From: Gnetum montanum
Taxonomy: Eukaryota; Streptophyta; Gnetopsida; Gnetales; Gnetaceae
Reading direction: 5' to 3'
DNA: 36,107 bases
NCBI GenBank assembly: GCA_015680685.1
Contig: MNCI01000903.1
Span: forward strand, 205,071 to 241,177
A program made the translations under genes and the position numbers. Below are positions 21,449 through 30,466 of the stretch, in pieces. Numbering within the stretch: the stretch's first letter is position 1; the number at the start of each line of letters is the position of its first letter. The notes under the pieces are model-generated. The model did no database searches, was not told where the DNA came from, and saw only the letters and a program-made list of their open reading frames with translations.

Positions 21449-23402
21449 ATGAAAATCGAAGCGATAGGCGAAAGGCTTAATTTCTCCAGAGGGGTATGTG
21501 ATTACAGCGGCAGCGCTTCCTCCTCGGGAGGTGGATGCTCCGTCGAAGTTTAGAACCGCCTCGTAGTCGTCTGGCACCGCGTCTATTGTATTTACATTCT
21601 CGTCTGGGAATTCGGGTTCTATCGTACCTGGATCGTGCGTTGGCGATGTGGTCATTTGATTCGCTATGGCTTGACCCTTTACTGACGATTGTGCTACATA
21701 GTGCAGATCAAACTCAGCTATGATTGCCTTCCAGCGGGCTATCCTGCTTGACTCATAGATGTTTCCGGTTATAGCCCTGAGCACATTATCTTTACAAATT
21801 ATGTTAACTTGATTTTGGAAAAGATAATGCCGCCATTTCTTTAAAGCGAAAACCAAAGCTAAGCATGACTTTTCTACATCGTTATATCTCTTTTCGTGGG
21901 CAACCATTGCATGACTCAGGTAGTATACAGGCACCTCAATCCCGTCATCTCGTTTTTGGCACAACATAGATGCGATCGATGATTCTGATGTTGCCAAGTA
22001 GATGTAAAACAACCTATCATTTTTGGGCAGGAACACGGTGGGTAATCAAGCGAGCGCCATTTTAACGTTGTCAAATGCTTCTTGGCACTGCGATGTCCAT
22101 TCAAAGTGGGCATTTTTACGTAATAGGTGGTTCATAGGTGTAAGTTTTCTAGTCAAATTTTCTATGAATCTTCTAATGAACTGCAACCGCCCTTGTAGCC
22201 CTCGGAGTTCGGTTAGATTGTTAGGTGGCTTTAGGTTCATAATGGCCTTAACTTTATCGGGGTCTACCCGTATCCCTACCTCTAAGGCTACGAACCCAAG
22301 CATTTTGCCTGTTTTAACACCAAAAACGCATTTCTTCAGATTAAGCCTTAATTCGTATTTTAGACAACGTTTTAGCACTAAGTCGAGATCCTGCACATGT
22401 TTTTCTAGTGACTTTGACTTGACCACTATGTCGTCTACATAATCATTGAGCGAGTGTAAGATATAATCACTGAAAATATATGTCATCGCTCGTTGATATG
22501 TGGCCCCAGCATTCTTGAGACCAAAAGGCATCATGGTATAGCAAAAGGTTCCCCAAGGTGTCATGAAAGTAGTTCGAAGCTGGTGTTCCGGATTGATACG
22601 TATCTGGTTATATCCTGAGAACCCATCCATAAGGGATAATAGGGCATGCCCAGCAGTTGAATCAACTAGTTGATCGATGCTAGGTAAGGGAAATTCATCT
22701 TTTATGGTTGCTACGTTAAGGTCCCGAAAGTCAATGCAAAGACGAATACTTCCATTCTTCTTTGGGACTATAACCATGTTCGATACCCATTCAGCATAGT
22801 CAACAGCCGTAATGAAACCGGCTTGATAGAGCTTGGTAATCTCACTACGAACAGCTAATGCTACTTCGGGTTTGACCTTCCGTGCTTTCTGCTTGATTGG
22901 CCTTAGTTTTGGATCCAAGATTATGTTATGCTGGACGATACAGGGGTCTAATCCGGGCATGTCCACATAGGACCACGCGAATGCTTTTATATTATTTTGA
23001 AGTATGTTTTTTATATCTTTAGCTAGACATGGTTCTAGTAACGCACTTAACTTTAGGATTTTGACCTCCCCGTTGGGCATAGTTATGGAAGTTTCGATTA
23101 GAGGATCTTCGGTAATATTTTCGGCTTCAATGTCGAGGGATTTTGTCATTCCCTCATATTCTTGAACTGTTTGTTGTGTTGAGGCTATGATCGTGCCATT
23201 TGCGCTTGCATCAACGAGACTCGCGTCGATATTCCTTTCAACTGGACCGTATGGTCCGTTCATGACCAACGGACTGGTTAAGTAATTGCCATCCATTAGG
23301 GAAATTCCTGTCAATAAGCGGAGAGTTTGGTAAGATAGTGGAGTCCATTTTAGGCTTTTTGGTATTCTTTTAGTGCATATGCATGAAAGTGAGGCAACAT
23401 GA

Positions 23403-24497
23403 GGGCGAACGGCAGTTTAACGCCTTACCGGGCGACAAACGGCAGTTTAACGCCTTACCGGGCGACCCACGGTAGTTTAACACCTTACTGGGCGACGAAC
23501 GGCAATTTAATGCCTTACCGGGTGACGAACGGCAGTTTAACGCCTTACCGGGCGACGCACGGCAGTTTAACGCCTTACCGGGCGACGAATGGCAGTTTAA
23601 CGCCTTACCAGGTAACGAACGGCAGTTTAACGCCTTACCGGGCAACGAACGGCAGTTTAACGCGTTACCGGGCAACGAATGGCAGTTTAACGCCTTACCG
23701 GGTGACGAACGGCAGTTTAACGCCTTACCGGGCGATGAACGACAGTTTAACGCCTTACTGGGCAACGAATGGCAGTTTAACGCCTTACCAGGCGACGAAC
23801 GGCAGTTTAGCGCCTTACTGGGCGACGAACGGCAGTTTAACGCCTTACCGAGCGACGAATGGCAGTTTAGCGCCTTACTGGGCGACGAACGGTAGTTTAA
23901 TGCCTTACCGAGCGACGAATGGCAGTTTAACGCCTTACCGGGCGACGAATGGCAGTTTAACGCCTTATCGGGCGACGAAGGGCAGTTTAACGCCTTACCG
24001 GGCGATGAATGGCAGTTTAACGCCTTACCGGGCGACGAATGGCAGTTTAACGCCTTACCGGGCGACGAACGGTAGTTTAACGCCTTACCGGGCAACGAAT
24101 GGCAGTTTAACGTCTTACCGGGTGACGAACGGCAGTTTAACGCCTTACCGGGCGACGAACGGCAGTTTAACGCCTTACCGGGCGACGAACGGCAGTTTAA
24201 CGCCTTACCGGGCAACGAATGGCAGTTTAACGCCTTACCAGGCGACGAACGGCAGTTTAGCGCCTTACTGGGCGACGAACGGCAGTTTAGCACCTTACTG
24301 GGTGATGAATGGCAGTTTAACGCCTTACCGGGTGACGAACGGCAGTTTAACGCCTTACCGGACGACGAATGGCAGTTTAACGCCTTACCGGGCGACGAAT
24401 GGCAGTTTAACGCCTTATCGGGCGACGATGGGCAGTTTAACGCCTTACCGGACGACGAATGGCAGTTTAACGCCTTACTGGGCGACGAACGACAGTT
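23403..24497 (+). repeat. 30-bp tandem array in perfect register
   Basis: About 36 consecutive copies of a 30-bp unit with cores GGCAGTTTAACGCCTTACCG and GGCGACGAAC. The phase never slips over nearly 1.1 kb, so there is no visible insertion or deletion. Because 30 is a multiple of three and the unit has no stop in some frames, there are open frames on both strands: a decapeptide NGSLTPYRAT on plus and SPGKALNCRS on minus. The array sits between the antisense gene's promoter and the start of pol. I regard it as non-coding satellite, while noting the perfect frame. Confidence 0.96.
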
Positions 24498-24579
24498 ATT
24501 CGTGTCTGTATGGATTTTATGGAGAAAATTTAAAACGAATTCAAAAAAGCACGAAAAATGAGACAAAAACCAAGAAAAA

Positions 24580-24648
24580 CGGAGGAGCGGCGGCGGCGGC
24601 GGCGGCGTCATCGTCAGCGTCAGCGTCAGCGTGAACGCGCTATAAAAA
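24580..24648 (+). promoter_or_regulatory. Promoter of the antisense gene: CGG run and TATA box
   Basis: A (CGG)n-like run at about 24580-24606 and GTCAGC repeats precede TATAAAAA at 24641-24648 on the plus strand. A start about 30 bp downstream would leave a leader of roughly 165 bp before the ATG at 24839. This direction is opposite to pol. Confidence 0.6.
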
Positions 24649-24691
24649 GGCAGCAGGGCATCATTTTCTTCATTTCGGTTTTGGAGCGTGA

Positions 24692-24838
24692 GCGTGAACC
24701 CCAGCGTGAACGCCGAGCAAAACCCCAGCGTGAACGCCAAGACGGAACCCCAGCGTGAACGCCAAGCGAAACCCCAGCGTGAACACCGAGTGAAGCCCCA
24801 GCGTAAACGCCGAGCCAAACCCCAGCGTTAACGCCGAG
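24692..24838 (+). repeat. 24-bp repeats in the leader of the antisense gene
   Basis: About six units with a 24-bp period, core CCCCAGCGTGAACGCCAAGC, ending directly at the ATG. The GCGTGAACGC core is the same motif found in the LTR and intron arrays. Confidence 0.9.
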
Positions 24839-26714
24839 ATGGGCAGAGGCAAAGAACTGGAGGGCCGGGGGCAGAAAGGACCTGAACTGACCTTCGAGGA
24901 GGAGAGCCAGGCGATGCTGCACGGTCTACCCCACCTGAGCGTTCCCGCGTGGGCCGGATCTTCTCGCAGGTAGGCCTTTGCCCTTGTTTTGATCAATTTT
25001 TCATTTTCGCAGCGTAGGGTTATGTTGACGCCGTGCGCTATTTTTCGCACGTCGGGCGTATACGCCCAGCGTGACTTGTTTTTCGCACGCCGGGCGTATA
25101 CGCCCAGCGTGACTGTTTTTCGTACGCCGAGCGTATACGCCCAGCGTGACTGTTTTTCGCACGGGTTTTTCGCACGTTGGGCGTATACGCCTAGCGTGAC
25201 TGTTTTTTGCACGCCGGGCATATACGCCCAGCGTGACTCGTTTTTCGCACACCGGGCGTATACACCCAGCGTGACTCGTTTTTCGCACGCCGGGCGTATA
25301 CGCCCAGCGTGACTCGTTTTTCGCACGCCGGGCGTATACGCCCAGCGTGACTATTTTTCGCACACCGGGCGTATACGCCCAGCGTGACTTGTTTTTCGCA
25401 TGCCGGGCGTATACGCCCAACGTGACTGTTTTTCGCACGCCGGGCGTATACGCTCAGCGTGACGGGTTTTGCAAACAGTCTTTTAACATGTAGTTCTGGA
25501 TATTCATTTTTTGTGTTGTTTAATGGTTTGCAGAGACGCTGAAGCTCCTCTTCTCGTGATTGAGCTGGTTGGGGTCTTAGCATGGTTTGGTCCTATGGAG
25601 AGTGACGACCCGACCCTGAGCTTGATCGTTGAGCATAACAAGGTGTGGTTCCGGGACAGGGCCGACGAGTTTCTGGCTTTCTTGCTGGACCATTTCGATG
25701 TTGTGGTCTGGTCTCATCTAGGCGGTGGTGTGGCTCGGAGCATTATCGAGGCCATGCTACCTGGCGCGGCAGAAGGCATCAGGCTTTTCATGGAGGACAT
25801 TGATGAGGGGCCACTTGTTGCCGAGGGCGTTCCCCCTAGTGGTCCGAAATCAACCCGTCCATTAACCCGTGTGTGGGATCAGCTGCCACAGGGCCCCAAC
25901 TACGTCAACAACACACTGTTCCTAGCAGACCGTGCGCATACTTTGTTCCAGAATCCACCGGGAACAGCGTACCGGGTGGAGAGGTAATTTCATCCTAATC
26001 TTGGGTATTCCCTCCTTCCTAACATTCAAATGTTTACTCTCATTTTGACACATGTTTTTGCCTTCCCGCAGACCGAAGGTTACTCCAAGCGGGGCTTACG
26101 CGGGTGATGACGGGCTTGGTTTGGCACGCACGGCCGTGGAAACATTTATGATGGGTCCCACTCTGCGCGGGGCAGTCTTGGCCCATACTAGGGAGGCCAT
26201 GAAGCATTTTCCGAAGAAGTTTTCAAAGGCGTTTGTGCAATGTGTCGCACGTGGTTGGTTGCATGTTGACTGGGCTCCTAATGGGCCAATTTTTCCATCC
26301 GCTTCTGATCTGGGCGAAACTTCGAGGTCCAACACTGAAAGTAAGTGACCAAGTTTTCTAGATGTTCTGTTTGATTTGGTCAATTGTCAAGTATCAAGCT
26401 CATATGAGGGTTTTGGGTTTGTCTCTACAGCTGGCACCGCCTCCGACAGGGGCCCTGTCGTGACTGGGAGGACCGAGGCTACTCTCTCAATGAAATTTGG
26501 CGAAACCAGTGCTGCTCAGAAGTGGTTACAGACGAAGGCCTTGCCGTCTATTGTTGCCTGCTTGGAGCATGCCGGTCTCATGGCGCTCTTCGCTGCCCCT
26601 AGCCCGAACGTTTCTATAGCGGAGATGATTGGGATTGTAGATTCATTCGATAGACCCATCTCTTGCTATAGCACGCGTGTTAGGGACGTTAATGTGGTTT
26701 TCGAATTATCATAA
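24839..26714 (+). CDS. Four-exon antisense gene, degenerate FCP1/NIF-like HAD domain
   Basis: Exons 24839-24969, 25534-25983, 26072-26340 and 26431-26714 (131, 450, 269 and 284 bp; total 1134 bp, 377 residues plus stop). All introns are GT-AG; the third has GTAAGT and a pyrimidine-rich TTTGTCTCTACAG acceptor. Exon phases agree throughout with no in-frame stop. Exon 2 resembles plant FCP1/NIF-type HAD phosphatases: APLLVIELVGVLAW where motif I is normally DLNG or DxDxT, then FLLDHFDVVVWSHLG, and NNTLFLADRAHTLFQNPP where the family has an NTLLLDDSPYKAL-like motif. The nucleophile Asp and one Asp of the later pair are replaced, so catalysis is unlikely. Exons 1 and 3 are not recognised. Exon 4 (LEHAGLMALF, IGIVDSFDRP) is weakly like plant mobile-domain proteins. 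The stop falls two bases before the truncated LTR, so the 3' end may be lost. It could be a captured host gene or an extra ORF of the element. Confidence 0.62.
25040..25465 (+). repeat. 37-bp palindrome array in intron 1
   Basis: Eleven units with a period of 37-38 bp (one is 50), each with the palindrome GGGCGTATACGCCC or a one- or two-base variant, followed by AGCGTGACTnGTTTTTCGCAC. It lies wholly within the first intron of the antisense gene. Each unit could fold into a hairpin in DNA or RNA. Confidence 0.93.
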
Positions 26715-26715
26715 G

Positions 26716-27437
26716 GCGGACGTAAAGCCCCGGTGGATGGAAGGATGCAGCTGGCGGACACGGTGGGCGAGGCGTGGACTGTGTTTAGTATGCAGCGTAC
26801 AGCATGGAGCGTGCAGCGTGCGGCATGCAGCGTGCAGTGTACAGCGTGCAGCGTGCAGCATACAGCGTGCAACGTGGGAGTAGAGGGTTTCAGTAGCGTA
26901 ATTGCTCTGCGTCGGCTCTCTGGTGAATTTTTGCGGCCCGGTAAATGTGGAACGACGGGCTATTTATAGAGGTAGGGTTACCGGGAATATCGGACTGAAC
27001 GACACGTGGCGTATAGACCGGGCATTACAAATTAGAAACTCAGGATACGCTGGGCGTATACATTACAAGCTGGCGTGTACGCTGGGCGTACACGCTGGGC
27101 ATAAACATTACATGCTGGCATGTACGCTAGGGCGTACACGCTGGGCGTATACGTCGGGTGTAAACACCGGGCGTAGACGCCGACAGATGTCCACTTGCTT
27201 CAATCCTTGCTCTCTGGCGTAACCTTTATGTTGCCCTTGGAAACCCTGTCGTCGAGCGTCCCTGCTGTACACTGGGCGTGAACGCTGGGCATGTACGCTG
27301 GGCGTGAACACTGCGCGTGAATGCTGGACGTGAACGCTGGGTGTGTACGGTGGGCGTGAACGCTGGGCGTGAACGCTGGGCGTGAACGCTGGGCGTGTAC
27401 GCTGGGCGTGNACTTAGAAGATTTTTGTGGTGTTTCA
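26716..27437 (-). repeat. 5' LTR (right, truncated)
   Basis: Aligns with 16903-17594 of the left LTR, including the TATA box (26960-26969) and G-box (27001-27010), and ends in the same GTGTTTCA before the target duplication. It lacks the 781 bp corresponding to 16122-16902, the downstream part (R/U5). In its place is the end of the antisense gene. A CAGCGTGCAG-type microrepeat is expanded at 26795-26870. The 13-bp array (about 27270-27410) ends at a single N at 27411, so its copy number is uncertain. Confidence 0.87.
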
Positions 27438-27442
27438 CCTGA
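27438..27442. repeat. Right target-site duplication CCTGA
   Basis: Matches 16117-16121 and continues into AACTCGTTTCTATAGAG, the normal sequence of a type A spacer unit. Confidence 0.9.
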
Positions 27443-29965
27443 AACTCGTTTCTATAGAGTTGCGAGATCGGAGCTAGCATTGATGGCTTTACAGGATTGA
27501 ACGATCCCATGTGGAATGATTTCATTCGAATGGTAGCGTTGATTTGGTGTGGTGGAGGAGGCAGAGCGTTTGGACGCCCCCACGGGGTAGCGTCAAGCGC
27601 ATGTCGGCTCTGCGTATGCACCAATTCGATTACCTAGTAGCGCATGGGTGGTAGTGGCGAGTTGACATGGACGAGGTGGGAAACGACGAGGGACTTGAGG
27701 GTGCGTTGATGTTGGTTTCGGTTTGAGGACTCTATTGACTCGGGTGACCATCTCGAGGTCGTAGCACAGCAAAAAGAGCCTTTTATGGACTCAAGGACAT
27801 AGGTAGCGCCTTCCCTTGGAGTAGCTTACGAAGTTTGAGTGCACACTTGAACACATCGTGAGTTGTTCAAGGGCTAAAAGAAGCAGTCGGAGGGATGTTT
27901 TGAGGGCCATGTCTCGAAAATCCCTTGTCTTGGCTATGGCACGCTGTGTCTCTATGATTCGTGAAGGAGTTTTCTGTTGCTCGGTCGTGTGATGGGGAAT
28001 TCGGTTGACCCTGAAACTCGTTTCTATAGAGTTGCGAGATTGGAGCCGGCACTGATGGCTTTACGGGATCGAACTATCCCATGTGGAATGATTTCATGCG
28101 AACGGTAGCATTGATTTGGTGTAGTGTAAGAGGCAGAGCATTTCGACACCCTCACGGGGTAGCGTCGAGCACATGTCGTCTCTGCGTATGCACCGATTCG
28201 ATCGCCTAGTAGCGCATGGGTGGTAGTGGTGAGTTGACATGGATGAGGCGAGAAACAATGAGGGACTTGAGGGTGCGTCATTGTTGGTTTCAGTTTGAGG
28301 ACTCTATTGACTCGGGTGACCATCTCGAGGTCGTAGCACAGGGAAAAGAGCCTTTTGTGGAGTCAAGGACACAGGTAGTACCTTCCCTTGGAGTAGCTTG
28401 TGAAGTTTGAGCACCTGCTCGAACACGTTGTGAGTTGTTCAAGGGCTAGGAGAAGTAGTTGGAGGGATGTTTTGAGGGCCATGTCTTGAAAATCCCTTGT
28501 CTTGGCTATGGCATGCTATGTCTCTGTGATTCGCGAAGGATTTTTCTGTTGCTTGGTTGCGTGACGGGGAATTCGGTTGACCCTGAAACTTGTTTCCATA
28601 GAGTTGCAAGATCGGAGCCAGCACTGATGGCTTTACGGGATCGAACGATCCCATGCGGAACGATTTCATGCGAACGGTAGCGTTGATTTGGTGCGGTGGA
28701 GGAGTCAGAGCATTTGGTCACCCCCACAGGGTAGCATCGAGCGCATGTCGTCTATGCGTATGCACTGATTCGATTGCCTAGTAGCGCATGGGTGGTAGTA
28801 GCGAGTTGACGTGGACGAGGTGAGAAACGACGAGGGTCTTAACGGTGTGTCAATGTTGGTTTCGGTTTGAGGACTCTATTGACTCGGGTGACCATCTCGA
28901 GGTCGTAGCACAGCGAAAAGAGCCTTTTTGGAGTCAAGTACACAGGTAGCACCTTCCCTTGGAGTAGCTTGCGAAGTTTGAGCGCACGCTCGAACACGTC
29001 GTGAGTTGTTCAAGGGTTAGGAGAAGTAGTCAGAGGGATGTTTTGAGGGCCATGTCTCAAAAATTCCTTGTCTTAGCTGTGCCACGCTGTGTCTCTATGA
29101 TTCATAAAGGAGTTTTCTGTTGCTCGGTCATGTGACAGGGAATTCAGTTGACCCTAAAAATCATTTCCATAGAGTTACAAGATTGGAGCCGGCACTTATG
29201 GCTTTACGGGATCAAACGATCCCATGCGGAATGATTTCGTGCGAATGGTAGCATTGATTTGGTGTGGTGGAGTAGTCAGAGAATTTGGATGTCCCCATGG
29301 GGTAGCGTCGAGCACATGTCATCTCTGCGTGTGCACCGATTCGATTGCCTAGTAGTGCATGGGTGGTAGTGGCGAGTTGACGTGGACGAGGCCGGAAATG
29401 ACGAGGACTTGAGGGTGCATCGATGTTGGTTTCGATTTGAGGACTCTATTGGCTTGGGTGACCATCTCGATGTCATAGCATAGCGAAAAGAGCCTTTTGT
29501 GGACTCAACGACACAGGTAGCTCCTTCCCTTGGAGTAGCTTGCGAAGTTCGAGCGCACGCTCGAACACTTCATGAGTTGTTCAAGGGTTAGGAGAAGCAG
29601 TCGGAGGGATGTTTTGAGGGCTATGTCTTGAAAATCCATTGTCTTGGCTACGGCACGCTGTGTTTCTGTGATTCGCGAAGGAGTTTTCTGTTGCTCGGTC
29701 GTGTGACGGAGAATTCGGTTGACCCTGAAACTCGTTTTCATAGAGTTGCGAGATCGAAGCTGGCACTGATGGCTTTACGAGATCGAACGATCCCATGTGG
29801 AATGATTTTGTGCAAACGGTAGCGTTGAATTGGTGCGGTGGAGGAGGCAGAGCGTTTGGACACCCCCACGGGGTAGAGTCGAGTACATGTCGTCTCTGCG
29901 TATGCACCGATTCGATTTCCTAGTAGCGCATGGGTGGTAGTGGCGAGTTGACCTAGACGAGGCGA
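27443..29965 (+). repeat. rDNA spacer type A repeats, units 2-6
   Basis: Tandem units of about 570 bp. The anchor (GTTGAC)CCTGAAACTCG is at 27438, 28009, 28582, 29152 (decayed) and 29721. Each unit has a GGATCGAACGATCC inverted repeat, a GGTGGTAGTGGCGAGTTGAC phrase, GAGCGCACGCTCGAAC and a CTTGTCTTGGCTATGGCACG phrase. Copies differ mainly by transitions. Reading frames on the minus strand recur once per unit and are not conserved as protein. It probably belongs to the 5' external transcribed spacer or lies just upstream. Confidence 0.9.
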
Positions 29966-30466
29966 GAAAGGAAGAGCTCTTTGTCTCTCATTCTCCATGC
30001 ATTTGCTGGTGCCTTGCTTTTGTTTTCAGTTTGAGGATTTTATTGATTCTGGTGACCGGTTCGTGATCATCGCATCTTGAAAATTACCTTTCGTGGAATC
30101 AAGGACAAAGGCTTCCATTGTGATACGAACGTTGCCATCGACATAGGGTCATAGTTGCAATCGCGATTCCAGGATGCATCTCCCATTTTTCTTGATGCGA
30201 TAGCAGTTGAGCACATGCGAATAGCTGTGTCAGGTTTGTGTGGTTGAGGTAGCAGAGCATGTCAATGCCCCCGCGGGGTAGCATCAGGTGCATGTTTCCT
30301 CTTCATGATCAAGGATCGGATAGCTCAGTAGCACGCGGGTGGTAGATGCGAGTTCATGTGCACGTGTTGCAGTACCTGGAGGATTGAGTTTCTGTTGTCC
30401 TTTATGCATGTTTGCGTGGATCATTTTTCAGTTTTTGGCCCCTGATTGTGTTCTTTGGTGCAGAAC
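29966..30466 (+). repeat. rDNA spacer type B segment, copy 1
   Basis: Starts near AAGAGCTCTTTGTCTCTCAT and CTCCATGCATTTGCTGGTGC and contains CGATAGCAGTTGAGCACATG and GTGGCACGCG-like phrases. It replaces the second half of a type A unit and recurs at 31736-32150, so the larger period is A + B, about 1.8 kb. Confidence 0.82.

Larger units (their letters stand above)
18814..23314 (-). pseudogene. pol: Broken Tat-type pol (RT, RNase H, second RNase H, integrase)
   Basis: Minus strand. The first open stretch, 23314 to a TGA at 22046-22048, is reverse transcriptase: a KLRPIKQKARK entry region, LMDGFSGYNQI, PFGLKNAGATYQR and the catalytic YVDD at 22430-22441. The same frame continues with the Ty3-type RNase H (to about 21700), then a second RNase H (LNFDGASTS near 21550, NNIAEYEGLL, HIPRNDNTIADALA) typical of the Tat clade. 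Next come the zinc-binding HDGICGGH region and the integrase core. The three acidic integrase residues can be located near 19650, 19462 and 19355, and a GDLVLK...WEGPYLV C-terminal region ends at a TGA at 18814-18816. Breaks: stops at 22046, 19760 (TAG), 19730 (TAA), 19360 (TAG) and 19021 (TGA), and a frameshift in a nine-T run at 19539-19547. A 670-base N gap interrupts the second RNase H. No protease or gag is seen upstream. It is not functional as it stands. Confidence 0.93.
16122..27437 (-). mobile_element. Ty3/gypsy Tat-type LTR retrotransposon in rDNA spacer
   Basis: An 11,316-bp element starting TGTGCTGACC and ending GTGTTTCA on the plus strand, flanked by CCTGA duplications. pol lies on the minus strand (18814-23314), so the 5' LTR is at the right (26716-27437, truncated) and the 3' LTR at the left (16122-17594). 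Order on the minus strand: truncated 5' LTR; an antisense spliced gene; a 30-bp tandem array; pol with reverse transcriptase, RNase H, second RNase H and integrase; a 37-bp tandem array; purine-rich tract; full 3' LTR. No gag, protease or primer binding site is visible. The second RNase H is characteristic of the Tat clade (Ogre, Retand and relatives). pol carries several stops and a frameshift, so the copy is not autonomous. Confidence 0.9.

Noticed and set aside
19760-22036. A single 758-codon RNase H/integrase reading frame
   Set aside because: It passes through 670 N and repeats the same 341-bp coding segment on both sides of the gap. Continuity is not supported.
23370-24818. 482-codon minus-strand and 411-codon plus-strand reading frames over the 30-bp array
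   Set aside because: Both are explained by a 30-bp period without stops. The non-repeat ends are low-complexity translations of other arrays. The perfect register is reported as a finding instead.
23403-25465. CRISPR-like appearance of regularly spaced repeats
   Set aside because: Units are contiguous or have repeated linkers, not unique spacers, and the sequence is plant nuclear DNA.
25001-25583. Reading frames in the palindrome array (VTLGVYARRAKN-like)
   Set aside because: They repeat the 37-bp unit in three frames and lie in the intron of the better-supported plus-strand gene.
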